Assembly (NCBI RefSeq): GCF_023336935.1
Contig: NZ_JAMBLR010000005.1
Location: forward strand, 1-64,000
From: Phascolarctobacterium sp. ET69
Lineage (GTDB): Bacteria > Bacillota > Negativicutes > Acidaminococcales > Acidaminococcaceae
Direction: 5' to 3'
DNA: 64,000 bases
Below are positions 7,783 through 17,047 of this stretch, in pieces (position 1 is the stretch's first letter; each line of letters starts with the position of its first letter). The position numbers and the translations under genes are program-made. The notes beneath the pieces were generated by a model, which saw nothing but the letters and a program-made list of their open reading frames with translations, searched no databases and had not been told where the DNA came from.

Positions 7783-9303
7783 TTATCTTTGTACACTCGT
7801 GCGCAGTTGTATAGCTTCGGCAATATGTGCCGCTTTTATAGCTGCGCTGCCTTCAAGGTCGGCAATGGTACGGGCAACTTTAACAATGCGGTCATGCGTA
7901 CGGGCGCTGAGCCCAAGCGCGGCAAAGTATTTGCCCAGCATGGCTTCGGCCTGCGGCTCCAGTTTGCAGTATTTATTAAGCTGCTTTTTGTTCATCTGCG
8001 CATTGCAGTGCACGCCGCTGCCTTCAAAACGTTTGCGCTGCACGCCGCGCGCTTTTACAACGCGGCTGCGTATAACGGCAGAACTTTCTCCTTCGGTTTT
8101 GTCTTTTAAGTCGTCATATTCAAGGCGCGGCACGGTTACCTGTATGTCAATGCGGTCTAAAAGCGGACCGGAAATTTTGCGCCGGTAACGCTCAATTTCG
8201 TGCGGGCGGCAGGTACAGCTGTGAACCTTATCGCCCAAAAATCCGCAGGGGCACGGGTTTTGAGCGGTTATTAAAATCAGCCGTGCGGGGAAAGACAAGC
8301 TTGCCTGCACGCGGCTGATTGTTACCACGCCGTCTTCCAACGGCTGGCGCAGAACCTCCAGCGCCTGGCGTGAAAACTCCGGCAGTTCATCCAAAAACAG
8401 TACGCCGTTATGGCTGAGCGTAACTTCGCCCGGCTTCGGCACGCTGCCGCCGCCAATTAACGCGCTTGCCGATACCGTATGGTGCGGGCTGCGGAAGGGT
8501 CGTTCCAGCACAAGCTGTTTTTTGCCGTTTAAAAGCCCGGCTATGCTGTAAATTTTGGTTATTTCCAAAATTTCATCTTCCGTCATCGGCGGCAATATAG
8601 TTGGCAAACGGCGTGCCAGCATAGTTTTGCCGCTGCCCGGCGCGCCAACCATCAATACGTTATGCCCGCCTGCCGCGGCAATTTCCAGTGCGCGCTTAAC
8701 AACCTGCTGACCGCGTACTTCGGCAAAGTCAACATCGCCGCAGCCTGCCGTTCCCGTGCCGAACTGTATTTTTGGCAGCGGCGTTAAACGCTCCCGCTTT
8801 TTCAAATGGCTTACAAGCTCGCTTAAACTGGCAGGCGTATATACATCTATGCCGTCCACCAGTTCGCCTTCCGCCGCGTTGCCCTGCGGTATGTAAATTT
8901 CACGCCAGCCATGTTCGCGGGCATATAAAATCATCGGCAAAACGCCTGCAACCTGGCGTATACTGCCGTCAAGAGCAAGTTCGCCCACAAAAATTTTTCC
9001 TTCTGCTTCTTCCTGCAATAAACTTCCGGCTGCCGTTAATATGCCAACGGCAATCGGCAAATCAAGGCTGCTGCCGTCTTTGCGCAAATCGGCCGGAGCA
9101 AGGTTTACGGTAATGCGCGTCATGGGAAACATCAGCCCGGAATTTTTCAGCGACGCCCTTACGCGCTCGCGCGATTCCTTTACCGCCGTATCAGGCAGCC
9201 CTACAATGTCAAATCCCGGCAGCCCGTTGGATATATCAACTTCAACAATTATTTCTTCACCATTAATACCACAAACAGTTTCCCCGAAGGTTTTTGCGTA
9301 CAT
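7783..9303 (-). CDS. comM: YifB/ComM family AAA+ ATPase (Mg-chelatase-like)
   Basis: 506 residues from the ATG at 9303, which has the ribosome site GGGGAGATATA. An in-frame start at 9366 would add 21 residues without a ribosome site. An N-terminal Lon-protease-like ChlI domain (MYAKTFGETVCGINGEEI...) is followed by a Mg-chelatase AAA+ module with Walker A GAPGSGKTML, Walker B VLFLDELPEF, a CPCGFLGD...C-x-C zinc-like insert and a C-terminal helical domain (LSARTHDRIVKVARTIADLEG). In other bacteria ComM is a hexameric helicase that extends branch migration during natural transformation. That role is inferred here. It is followed by about 95 bases before the ACT gene. Confidence 0.93.
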   Translation of the reverse strand: MYAKTFGETVCGINGEEIIVEVDISNGLPGFDIVGLPDTAVKESRERVRASLKNSGLMFPMTRITVNLAPADLRKDGSSLDLPIAVGILTAAGSLLQEEAEGKIFVGELALDGSIRQVAGVLPMILYAREHGWREIYIPQGNAAEGELVDGIDVYTPASLSELVSHLKKRERLTPLPKIQFGTGTAGCGDVDFAEVRGQQVVKRALEIAAAGGHNVLMVGAPGSGKTMLARRLPTILPPMTEDEILEITKIYSIAGLLNGKKQLVLERPFRSPHHTVSASALIGGGSVPKPGEVTLSHNGVLFLDELPEFSRQALEVLRQPLEDGVVTISRVQASLSFPARLILITAQNPCPCGFLGDKVHSCTCRPHEIERYRRKISGPLLDRIDIQVTVPRLEYDDLKDKTEGESSAVIRSRVVKARGVQRKRFEGSGVHCNAQMNKKQLNKYCKLEPQAEAMLGKYFAALGLSARTHDRIVKVARTIADLEGSAAIKAAHIAEAIQLRTSVQR

Positions 9304-9313
9304 TATATCTCCC

Positions 9314-9670
9314 CTAAAAACAATTTTGCAGATGGCGCAATTTTGCCTTGCCGTCATCTGCCACAATTTCTATTACATCAAAAGCTATTTTATTGTACCC
9401 TCCGCCGCACTGCTGCAAATAGTGCAGCGCCGCGGTGCGGATTTTCTGCTGCTTGGCATAAGTTACCGCCATGCCCGGCGTGCCAAACTTTAAGCTGCGG
9501 CGCGTTTTAACCTCAACAAACACCGCTCCGCCGTCTTTAGCCGCAATTATATCAATCTCTCCGCGGCGGCAGCGGTAATTACGCTCTACAATGCTGTAAC
9601 CGTGCCGCAGCAAATAAGCGCAGGCCGCATCTTCGCCGCGCCTGCCAAAATCACCGCGCCTGTCAGCCAT
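9314..9670 (-). CDS. YraN family protein (UPF0102), putative nuclease
   Basis: 118 residues with the small endonuclease-like fold of YraN: GRRGEDAACAYLLRHGY at the start, then RCRRGEIDIIA and VFVEVKTRR, the D-x(n)-E-x-K pattern of PD-(D/E)xK nucleases. The function is unknown; involvement in DNA processing is an inference from the motif. It overlaps the end of rnhB by 8 bases and lies 10 bases before comM, so the three are probably translated from one mRNA. Confidence 0.92.
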   Translation of the reverse strand: MADRRGDFGRRGEDAACAYLLRHGYSIVERNYRCRRGEIDIIAAKDGGAVFVEVKTRRSLKFGTPGMAVTYAKQQKIRTAALHYLQQCGGGYNKIAFDVIEIVADDGKAKLRHLQNCF

Positions 9671-10478
9671 CAGCTTCCTCCGGCAGGCGGATTATTTTAT
9701 TCGGAACAGGTTCGGCCGGAGGCAGGTGCATACTTTTTACCGGTTCATAGCTGCGGCGGTGCCAGCTTGTTGCGCCGTATTCCAGCACTGCCTGCATATG
9801 CTCCGCACTGCCGTAGCCTTTGTTATGCGCCCAGCCGTACTGCGGATACTCTGCCGCAAGCTGTTCCATCATTCTGTCACGGGTAACTTTTGCTATTACA
9901 GAAGCCGCCGCTATCGAAGCGCTGAGAGCATCGCCGTGAATAAGTGAATAGGTTTTAATATCCCCTGCCTGCACGGGCATGGCATCTATAAGCGCCGCCT
10001 GCGGGCGGATTTTTAAGCTTTCAAGCACTTGCGCCATACCTTCCTGCGTGGCACGGTAAATATTAAGCCTGTCGATATTATAAACGCTTACTATATTAAC
10101 CGAAACCGCCAGCACTTTTTCCAAAATTTCCCCATAAAGCTGCTCACGTTTGGCTGCCGTAAGTTTTTTGGAATCGTTCAGCCCTTTAATAAAAACATTC
10201 TGCGGCAAAATAACCGCGCCTATAACCATAGGCCCGGCCAGCGGCCCGCGCCCCGCTTCATCAACGCCTGCCACAAACTGCGCCCCGTCATTATAGCAGT
10301 TATTTTCGTACATCAGCATTTTGGCAAAACGTTCGCGCTCTGCCTGTTCTGCCTGCTGTTTTTTATAATAAGCCGCCACAAGTTTCTGCACGCCGCTGCG
10401 GCCGTCTTTGGCAAGTTCTGCCAAAAGTTCTTCATTCGGGTTATTGGCAAGCAGTTCTTTTATTTCTGCAATTTTCAT
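9663..10478 (-). CDS. rnhB: Ribonuclease HII
   Basis: 271 residues. It cleaves RNA in RNA-DNA hybrids and removes misincorporated ribonucleotides. The catalytic core begins with GVDEAGRGPLAGPM (first Asp-Glu), followed by the Asp in LIDAM and the DALSASIAAASVIAKVTRD block. About 65 residues precede the core as a helical N-terminal extension. Ribosome site AAGGGG lies 11 bases before the ATG. A hairpin terminator separates it from ylqF, so it may have its own weak promoter or depend on read-through. Confidence 0.95.
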   Translation of the reverse strand: MKIAEIKELLANNPNEELLAELAKDGRSGVQKLVAAYYKKQQAEQAERERFAKMLMYENNCYNDGAQFVAGVDEAGRGPLAGPMVIGAVILPQNVFIKGLNDSKKLTAAKREQLYGEILEKVLAVSVNIVSVYNIDRLNIYRATQEGMAQVLESLKIRPQAALIDAMPVQAGDIKTYSLIHGDALSASIAAASVIAKVTRDRMMEQLAAEYPQYGWAHNKGYGSAEHMQAVLEYGATSWHRRSYEPVKSMHLPPAEPVPNKIIRLPEEADG

Positions 10479-10495
10479 CTTTACAGCCCCTTAAA

Positions 10496-10520
10496 CAAAA
10501 AGCCGCTTACAGCGGCTTTA
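10496..10520 (-). terminator. Terminator between ylqF and rnhB
   Basis: On the minus strand AAAGCCGCT / AGCGGCTTT with a three-base loop, followed by TTTGTTT. It lies just after the ylqF stop codon. Confidence 0.7.
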
Positions 10521-10530
10521 ATTTCAGTTA

Positions 10531-11388
10531 TTATTTATCTGGTTCATCCAGTGTTACACGGCCGGTTTTGCCGCTGCGGAAATCACGAAGAACAAGCTGC
10601 ACCACTTTATCAAGGTCAAGCAGCCCGCCGCTTTTCAGGCAGCCGCGGCTTACGGCAATTTTTTCAAAAACGTCCTGCACCGGTGCTCCCGCTTCAAAAT
10701 CAACGGCATATTTGTCTTTTAACAATTGCGGATAAGAGGCAATTAATTTTTCCGTTAAAAGCCAAGCCGCCTGTTCACGGTCATACACGTCTTCTTTAAT
10801 GGCGCCGGTAAGGGCAAGGTTAAGCCCAATCTGCAGATCATCAAACTTTGGCCACAGCACGCCCGGTGTGTCTAACAGTTCCAGCCCTTTGGCAATGGTA
10901 ACCCACTGCTGCCCGCGCGTAACGCCCGGTTTATCGGCCGCCAGCACTTTGTTTTTGCCAACAAGCCTGTTGATAAGCGTCGATTTGCCTACATTAGGTA
11001 TGCCGACAATCATAACGCGTATGGAACGGTTTTTAACGCCGCGCTTCAGCCATTTGTCTATTACAGGCTGCGCCGCTTTCTGCACTGCGGCTACAAGCTG
11101 TTTTACGCCTTTGCCTGTATTGCAGTCGATAACGCATACCGGCAGACCGTTATTTTTAAAAATGTCTTTCCACGCTTCGGTTTTGGCAGGGTCTGCCATA
11201 TCAACCTTATTTAAAGCTATAATTTTAGGCTTCTGCCCCAAAAGCTGATTCAGCATGGGGTTGGTGCTGCTGCGCGGCACACGTGCGTCAAGCATTTCCA
11301 CAACCACGTCCACCAGTTTAAGCTGCTGCTCCATCATGCGTTTGGCTTTGGTCATATGGCCGGGAAACCACTGTATTTTAAAGTCCAT
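10531..11388 (-). CDS. ylqF: Ribosome biogenesis GTPase YlqF/RbgA
   Basis: 285 residues with circularly permuted GTPase motifs: G4 NKVD at about 60, then G1 GIPNVGKSTLINR near 128, then G3 DTPG. The N-terminal IQWFPGHMTKA is the signature of the RbgA family, which acts late in 50S subunit assembly. It lies 17 bases behind lepB with ribosome site GGGAGAG. The lepB-ylqF-rnhB order is common in Firmicutes. Confidence 0.96.
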   Translation of the reverse strand: MDFKIQWFPGHMTKAKRMMEQQLKLVDVVVEMLDARVPRSSTNPMLNQLLGQKPKIIALNKVDMADPAKTEAWKDIFKNNGLPVCVIDCNTGKGVKQLVAAVQKAAQPVIDKWLKRGVKNRSIRVMIVGIPNVGKSTLINRLVGKNKVLAADKPGVTRGQQWVTIAKGLELLDTPGVLWPKFDDLQIGLNLALTGAIKEDVYDREQAAWLLTEKLIASYPQLLKDKYAVDFEAGAPVQDVFEKIAVSRGCLKSGGLLDLDKVVQLVLRDFRSGKTGRVTLDEPDK

Positions 11389-11405
11389 TTATAACACTCT
11401 CCCTG

Positions 11406-11954
11406 TCAGGGCAGCATGCGCCATCTGTCAACCGGCCAGAACGCCAGGCTGGCTTTGCCTTTAACCAAATCCAGCGGCACAAAGCCTACATCGGCAAAAC
11501 GGCTGTCCTCAGAGTTGTTTCTGTTATCGCCCAGTACAAAAATATGCCCTTCCGGCACAACGGATTTTCTGTAATCAGAAAGGTTAGGCCCTTTGGGGTC
11601 TTCCTTCCATGTGTAAGGCTCGTCAATTTCCGTGCCGTTTACAAGCACTTTGCCGCTGCGCATTTCAACGGTATCGCCTGCCGTGGCAATAACGCGCTTA
11701 ATAAAATCGCGGCTTTCGTCTTTAGGGTAACGGAAAACAATAATTTCACCCTTCTGCGGGTCGCTTACAAAATAGGTAAACTTATTTACCAAAAGCCTTT
11801 CATGGTTTACCAGCGTGGGGTACATGGAAGAACCTTCTACCATATAAGGCTCTACAATAAAGGTTCTGATGCAGAAGGCAAGCGCCACCGCAACAATAAT
11901 GGAAACCAGCCAGTCGCTGACTGTATCCTGCCAGGAAGTTTTTTGTTTGCTCAT
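11406..11954 (-). CDS. lepB: Signal peptidase I
   Basis: 182 residues from the ATG at 11954 (ribosome site AAAGGAGCGG). An in-frame TTG at 11999 has no ribosome site. One N-terminal membrane anchor (VSIIVAVALAFCIRTFIV) is followed by the catalytic Ser in VEGSSMYPTL and the Lys in GDIIVFRYP-type context with KRVIATAGDTVE, and then GDNRNNSEDSR, all box signatures of S26A peptidases. It cleaves signal peptides of exported proteins at the outer face of the membrane. Confidence 0.96.
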   Translation of the reverse strand: MSKQKTSWQDTVSDWLVSIIVAVALAFCIRTFIVEPYMVEGSSMYPTLVNHERLLVNKFTYFVSDPQKGEIIVFRYPKDESRDFIKRVIATAGDTVEMRSGKVLVNGTEIDEPYTWKEDPKGPNLSDYRKSVVPEGHIFVLGDNRNNSEDSRFADVGFVPLDLVKGKASLAFWPVDRWRMLP

Positions 11955-12319
11955 TTTATTTTCCGCTCCTTTTTCTGCCGCAGCAACGCGGCCTGCCAAC
12001 GTTAATATTCCAACACAATGTGCGTGTTTCTACAACTTATACAGTATGCTTTCTTATACTAACAAACATTAGCCTATTTGTCCATACTGTTCACGCTTTT
12101 GACACATAAAAAAATATTATACTATTAACGATTTTACTTGCATTATAGCCCGCGTTTGTTGTAAAATTCTTTTGTTGTGCTGTACATTTTTTGTAGTAAA
12201 TTTTACATTCAGCCCTGCTTGCGGCAGGATTTTTAAATTGAATAGCCAATATAATAATATTGTACACTATTTCTTGTATGTAAATTTAACATTTTAAAGG
12301 TTAAAGGAGCATGAAGCAT
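11955..12319. promoter_or_regulatory. Divergent intergenic region between lepB and the ribose operon
   Basis: About 365 bases with no gene. On the plus strand TTGACA (12099-12104) with TATTAA 18 bases on is one candidate rbs promoter. A second -10-like TATAAT sits at 12250-12255. A small hairpin CCTGC/GCAGG followed by ATTTTT (about 12213-12235) could attenuate a long leader. On the minus strand TTGTTA-18-TATAAG around 12030-12060 may drive lepB. The region is AT-rich. No clear operator of the LacI/RbsR type was found. Confidence 0.4.
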
Positions 12320-13219
12320 ATGACACAAATCAGTATCGCCGTTATCGGCAGCTGCAATATCGACGTTGTTGTCGAAGCGCCGAAACGTCCGCTGGCAGGC
12401 GAAACCATTTTGGGCAGCCGCCTTATTATTGCCCAGGGCGGCAAGGGGGCAAACCAGGCAGTTGCCGCAGCAAGGCTCGGCGCCAAAGTTTATATGGTTG
12501 GCTGCGTCGGCGACGACGATTACGGCCGTTCCGTAATTAAAAATTTTGAAGCGAACGGCATTGATACAGGAAACGTAAAGGTTGTGCCCGGCGTAACTAC
12601 CGGCACCGCACACATTACGCTTGCCGAAGGCGATAACAGCATTATTGTTATTAAAGGCGCCAACGACCTTGTAACGCCTGAACTTATAGATGAAGCCTGG
12701 CCGCAGATTGCAGGCTGCGATATGGTAATGCTGCAGCACGAAATTCCTGCCGCAGCCATTGCCCACACCTTAAAAAAATGTGCGGAAGCCGGAGTAAAAG
12801 CATTGCTGAACCCGGCACCTGTTCTTGAAGGCGCACAGGACTGGGCCAAAGACGCCGCCTTTATAACACCTAACGAACATGAAGCGCAGGCTCTTTTTCC
12901 CGGCAAAAGCACCGAAGAAATACTTTTGGAAAACGAAGGCCGCCTTTTAATGACGCTCGGCAGCAAAGGCGTTGCTTATGCCGAAAACGGTGCAATTAAT
13001 ACCGTGCCCGCCTTTAAAGTGCAGGCAGTTGATACTACCGGTGCAGGCGACACTTTCAACAGTGCTTTCGCCGTTGCACGCGCTTGCGGCAAAACCATGT
13101 CCGAAAGCATTACTTTTGCCAATGCGGCAGCCGCCTTATCCGTACAAAAAATCGGCGCACAGGGCGGAATGCCTTATTTAGATGAAGTGGAAGGGATGTT
13201 GTCCGAATGCAGAAAATAG
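12320..13219 (+). CDS. rbsK: Ribokinase
   Basis: 299 residues from the ATG at 12320, which lies 10 bases behind AAAGGAG. The ATG at 12311 is too close to that site. It phosphorylates D-ribose to ribose-5-phosphate. PfkB-family signatures are clear: IGSCNIDVVV, the GGKGANQAVAAARLG block near residue 40 and the C-terminal DTTGAGDTFNSAFAVA with the catalytic Asp. It is the first gene of the rbsKDACB operon, and its last bases overlap rbsD by 13. Confidence 0.97.
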   Translation: MTQISIAVIGSCNIDVVVEAPKRPLAGETILGSRLIIAQGGKGANQAVAAARLGAKVYMVGCVGDDDYGRSVIKNFEANGIDTGNVKVVPGVTTGTAHITLAEGDNSIIVIKGANDLVTPELIDEAWPQIAGCDMVMLQHEIPAAAIAHTLKKCAEAGVKALLNPAPVLEGAQDWAKDAAFITPNEHEAQALFPGKSTEEILLENEGRLLMTLGSKGVAYAENGAINTVPAFKVQAVDTTGAGDTFNSAFAVARACGKTMSESITFANAAAALSVQKIGAQGGMPYLDEVEGMLSECRK

Positions 13220-13602
13220 GAATTTTAAACAGCGAAATTGCCAAAGTACTGGCAGATATGGGGCACACCGATACTATCGTTATCGGCGACTGCGGGCTGC
13301 CTGTACCGGACGGCGTAAAAAAGATTGACCTTGCCTTGAAGCTCGGCACGCCGCGTTTTTTGGAAGTTGTTGAAGAACTTGCCAAATATATGGAAATTGA
13401 AAAAATCCATGTTGCTGCCGAAATGCAGAGCAAAAACGAAGAATGCTGGCAGCAGATGCACAAACTGTTTGACGGCAAAGAATGGATTGTTACCGACCAC
13501 GAACATTTTAAGCAGGCCACCAAAACCGCTAAAGCAGTTATACGTACCGGTGAAACAACACCGTTTGCCAATGTAATTTTACATTCCGGCGTTATATTCT
13601 GA
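13207..13602 (+). CDS. rbsD: D-ribose pyranase
   Basis: 131 residues, full length for RbsD, which interconverts pyranose and furanose forms of ribose so that the furanose reaches the kinase. Conserved features: GILNSEIAKVLADMGHTDTIVIGDCGLPVP with the active-site His and Asp, and the C-terminal VIRTGETTPFANVILHSGVIF. It overlaps rbsK and precedes rbsA by about 20 bases. Confidence 0.97.
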   Translation: MQKIGILNSEIAKVLADMGHTDTIVIGDCGLPVPDGVKKIDLALKLGTPRFLEVVEELAKYMEIEKIHVAAEMQSKNEECWQQMHKLFDGKEWIVTDHEHFKQATKTAKAVIRTGETTPFANVILHSGVIF

Positions 13603-13623
13603 TTTAAAGGAGTACTGTCAGCT

Positions 13624-15105
13624 ATGGAAATTACCATGCAAGGTATTTCAAAGGCCTTCGGTTCCAACGAAGTTCTGCGCGGGGTTGATTTCACACTGCA
13701 TTCCGGGGAAATCCACGCGCTGATGGGCGAAAACGGGGCCGGCAAGTCAACTTTGATGAATATCCTCACCGGCATACACAAAGCCGATGCGGGCAAAATT
13801 TTCGTTGACGGCCAGGAAGTACATTTTAAAAACGCACGTGATGCCGAAAACCACGGCATTGCCTTCATTCACCAGGAGCTTAACATCTGGCCCAACCTTT
13901 CAATACTTGAAAACCTGTTTTTAATGAAGCAGATTACCAACTCCTTCGGCATACTCGATACTAAAAAAATGCGTAAGCTGGCCGAAGAAAAATGCGCGCA
14001 GATTGGCATTGAGCTTCCGCTTGACGCCGAAGCCGGCGAATGCAGCGTAGGCCAGCAGCAGATGACGGAAATCATCCGCAATTTAATGCTGGACGCCAAA
14101 GTTGTAATTATGGACGAACCTACCGCGGCGCTTACCGAACGTGAAACCGCCAAACTGTTTGAAGTTATGCACGCATTAAAGGACAAAGGCGTAGCCATTG
14201 TTTATATTTCGCACCGTATGGAAGAAGTATTTACCCACTGCGACACTATTACCGTTATGCGCGACGGCCACTCCATAAGCTGCCGCCCGACACGCAGCAC
14301 TACCATGGAAGCCGTAGTACAGGATATGGTTGGCCGTGCTATTACGGAATATTATCCAGGACGTACCACCGAACCCGGTGAAGTGGTTCTGGAAGTTAAA
14401 AACCTGTGCCAGCCGGGCGTGTTCGACCACGTTTCCTTTAATTTGCGCAAAGGCGAAATTTTGGGCGTTGCCGGGCTGATGGGCGCCGGACGCACAGAAA
14501 TTATGCGCGCGCTGTTTGGCATTGATGACTGCCGCCAGGGCGAAGTTTACCTGCACGGACAGAAAATAAACATTAAAAAACCGGAAGACGCCATTAAGGC
14601 AGGCATTGGTTTTATTACCGAAAACCGCAAAACCGAAGGCCTGATTCTGGACTTTTCCATTTTAAAAAATATTGCCCTGCCAAGCGTTGATACCTTCGCT
14701 TCAAAAAGCGTCATCAACGATAAAAAGGAATTTAATTTCTCCAACGAATTATCGCACAAGCTCGGCGTTAAAGCCAATTCCATCCAGCTTCCGGCCGGTG
14801 CGCTTTCCGGCGGCAACCAGCAGAAGGTTGTTATAGCAAAATGGATTGGCATGCACCCGTCCATTATCATTATGGACGAACCTACGCGCGGCATTGACGT
14901 AGGCGCCAAGCGCGATATTTACGATTTGATGAACGAACTTACCGCACAGGGTGTTGCCATTATCATGGTTTCTTCCGACCTGCCGGAAGTTATCGGCATG
15001 AGCGACCGCATCCTTGTTGTGCACGAAGGCAAAATTGCCGGGGAAATACCGCATGACCAAGCAACCCAGGAAAATATCATCACCCTTGCAACAGGAGGAA
15101 TATAA
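13624..15105 (+). CDS. rbsA: Ribose ABC transporter, ATP-binding protein
   Basis: 493 residues with two fused ABC ATPase domains, as usual for sugar importers. The first has Walker A GENGAGKSTLM, signature CSVGQQQM and Walker B VVIMDEPTAAL. The second has a degenerate Walker A (GLMGAGRTEIMR), signature LSGGNQQKV and Walker B IIIMDEPTRGID. It energises RbsC. Ribosome site AAAGGAG lies before the ATG. Confidence 0.97.
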   Translation: MEITMQGISKAFGSNEVLRGVDFTLHSGEIHALMGENGAGKSTLMNILTGIHKADAGKIFVDGQEVHFKNARDAENHGIAFIHQELNIWPNLSILENLFLMKQITNSFGILDTKKMRKLAEEKCAQIGIELPLDAEAGECSVGQQQMTEIIRNLMLDAKVVIMDEPTAALTERETAKLFEVMHALKDKGVAIVYISHRMEEVFTHCDTITVMRDGHSISCRPTRSTTMEAVVQDMVGRAITEYYPGRTTEPGEVVLEVKNLCQPGVFDHVSFNLRKGEILGVAGLMGAGRTEIMRALFGIDDCRQGEVYLHGQKINIKKPEDAIKAGIGFITENRKTEGLILDFSILKNIALPSVDTFASKSVINDKKEFNFSNELSHKLGVKANSIQLPAGALSGGNQQKVVIAKWIGMHPSIIIMDEPTRGIDVGAKRDIYDLMNELTAQGVAIIMVSSDLPEVIGMSDRILVVHEGKIAGEIPHDQATQENIITLATGGI

Positions 15106-15108
15106 CAG

Positions 15109-16038
15109 ATGAACGTTTCTGCCTTAGTTAGAAAAATGGGCCCGTTAATCGGGTTAATTGTACTTTTTGTTGTTATATCTGCTTTAAACAGCAGCTTTAT
15201 CGACCCGTCCAACTTAAAAAACCTGCTGCGCCAGGTTTCCATTAATGCACTGATTTCCTTCGGCATGACCTTTGTCATCCTTACAGGCGGTATCGACCTT
15301 TCCGTCGGCAGTACGCTGGCTCTTTCCAGTGCAATTATGGCAAGTTTAATTAAAGGCGGCATGGACCCGATTATGGGCATTGTTGTTGCTGCCATTATCG
15401 GCCTTATTCTCGGCACTATTAACGGCGTTGTAATTTCTTACGGCAAGGTTGCTCCCTTTATTGCCACTCTGGCAACCATGACTATTTTCCGCGGCTTGAC
15501 TTTGGTTTACACCGACGGCAACCCTATCAGCAGCTTAACAGATAACCAGCTGTTCCATATGTTCGGCCAGGGCTATTTTGCAGGCATTCCTGTACCGGCA
15601 GTTGTTATGCTTTTAATGTTTGCCCTCTGCTGGTTTATTCTTAACAAAACACCGCTGGGCCGCAAAACCTACGCTGTCGGCGGCAACGAAAAGGTTTCCT
15701 TTATTGCCGGCATTAAAATTGAACGCATTAAAATTTTTGCTTATGCAATTACAGGCCTGTTCTGCGCACTGGCAGGCGCTATTTTAACCTCGCGCCTTAA
15801 CTCCGCACAGCCTACCGCAGGCACCGGTTATGAACTTGACGCCATTGCGGCAGTAGTTCTCGGCGGCACAAGCCTTTCCGGCGGCAAAGGCCGCATTGTG
15901 GGCACGCTTATCGGCGTACTTATTATCGGTACCCTTAACAACGGCCTTAATATTCTTAACGTATCCAGCTTTTACCAGCAAGTTGTCAAAGGTATAGTTA
16001 TCTTACTTGCAGTTCTTATGGACCGCAAAAAATCGTAG
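15109..16038 (+). CDS. rbsC: Ribose ABC transporter, permease
   Basis: 309 residues with about eight to ten hydrophobic helices, and the BPD_transp_2 pattern GGIDLSVGSTLALSSAI and AAVVLGGTSLSGGKGRIVGTLIG. It forms the membrane channel that receives ribose from RbsB. The start follows rbsA after three bases (AGGAGGAATATAACAG before the ATG), so translation is probably coupled. Confidence 0.97.
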   Translation: MNVSALVRKMGPLIGLIVLFVVISALNSSFIDPSNLKNLLRQVSINALISFGMTFVILTGGIDLSVGSTLALSSAIMASLIKGGMDPIMGIVVAAIIGLILGTINGVVISYGKVAPFIATLATMTIFRGLTLVYTDGNPISSLTDNQLFHMFGQGYFAGIPVPAVVMLLMFALCWFILNKTPLGRKTYAVGGNEKVSFIAGIKIERIKIFAYAITGLFCALAGAILTSRLNSAQPTAGTGYELDAIAAVVLGGTSLSGGKGRIVGTLIGVLIIGTLNNGLNILNVSSFYQQVVKGIVILLAVLMDRKKS

Positions 16039-16053
16039 GAGGTTATGTTTTAA

Positions 16054-16974
16054 ATGAAAAAAACTTTATTAGCTGTTATGGCAGTACTTATGATGTCGGT
16101 AATGCTTATTGCTGGCTGCAGCTCTGGAGAAGAAGCTGCCCCGGCTACCGATAAAAAAAGCGGCACTACCACTATCGGTTTTTCCATCTCTACTTTAAAC
16201 AACCCGTTCTTTGTTTCCGTTAAAGACGGCGTTGAAGCAAAAGCCAAAGAGCTTGGCGTTAACGTAAAAATTGTTGATGCCCAAAACGACCCGGCAAAAC
16301 AGGCAAACGACGTTGCAGACCTGCTCCAGCAGGGCGTAAGCGTACTTTTGGTAAACCCGGTTGACTCTGCTGCCATTTCCACTTCTGTTGAAGCTGCCAA
16401 TAAAGCAAAGATTCCTGTAATTGCTCTGGACCGCAGCGCCGACAAAGGCACCATTGCTTCCCTTGTTGCTTCCGATAACGTAAAAGGCGGCGAAATGGCT
16501 GCTGAATACATTATTAAAAAACTTGGCGAAGGCGTAAAAGTTGCTGAACTCGAAGGTATCCCCGGTGCTTCCGCAACCCGTGAACGCGGCGAAGGCTTCC
16601 ATAAAGTTGCCGACCAGAAATTAAGCGTTGTAGCTAAACAGTCTGCTGATTTTGACCGTACCAAAGGCCTGACCGTTTCCGAAAACATGCTGCAGGCTAA
16701 CCCCGACATTCAGGCAATTTTTGCCCAGAATGACGAAATGGCTCTCGGTGCTATCGAAGCCTCCAAGAGCGCAGGCAAACAAATCTTTATCGTTGGTTTT
16801 GACGGTACTGACGACGGCCTGAAAGCTGTTGACGCAGGCACCATGGCCGCTACTATTGCCCAGCAGCCGGAACTGATGGGCCAGCAGGGCCTTGAAGCTG
16901 CCGTTAAACTGGCTAAAGGCGAAAAAATTGATGCCAAAATTTCCGTTCCTCTTAAACTTGTAGAGAAAAAATAA
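16054..16974 (+). CDS. rbsB: Ribose ABC transporter, substrate-binding lipoprotein
   Basis: 306 residues. A lipoprotein signal with lipobox LIAGC (Cys at about 22) is followed by a Ser/Glu/Ala linker and a type I periplasmic-binding fold (GFSISTLNNPFFVSVKDGVEAKA, DGTDDGLKAVDAG). It captures ribose outside the membrane. Its codon choice (many GCT, GTT, AAA) fits high expression. A strong terminator follows. Confidence 0.96.
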   Translation: MKKTLLAVMAVLMMSVMLIAGCSSGEEAAPATDKKSGTTTIGFSISTLNNPFFVSVKDGVEAKAKELGVNVKIVDAQNDPAKQANDVADLLQQGVSVLLVNPVDSAAISTSVEAANKAKIPVIALDRSADKGTIASLVASDNVKGGEMAAEYIIKKLGEGVKVAELEGIPGASATRERGEGFHKVADQKLSVVAKQSADFDRTKGLTVSENMLQANPDIQAIFAQNDEMALGAIEASKSAGKQIFIVGFDGTDDGLKAVDAGTMAATIAQQPELMGQQGLEAAVKLAKGEKIDAKISVPLKLVEKK

Positions 16975-17002
16975 TTTAACTTTCCTTTGACAAATTGCGT
17001 AC

Positions 17003-17036
17003 AAAAAAATCCCGCTCACCGAGCGGGATTTTTTAT
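17003..17036. terminator. Bidirectional terminator after rbsB
   Basis: AAATCCCGCTC / GAGCGGGATTT, flanked by A- and T-runs. It serves rbsB on the plus strand and the acetyltransferase on the minus strand. Confidence 0.9.
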
Positions 17037-17047
17037 TTTATTTACTT

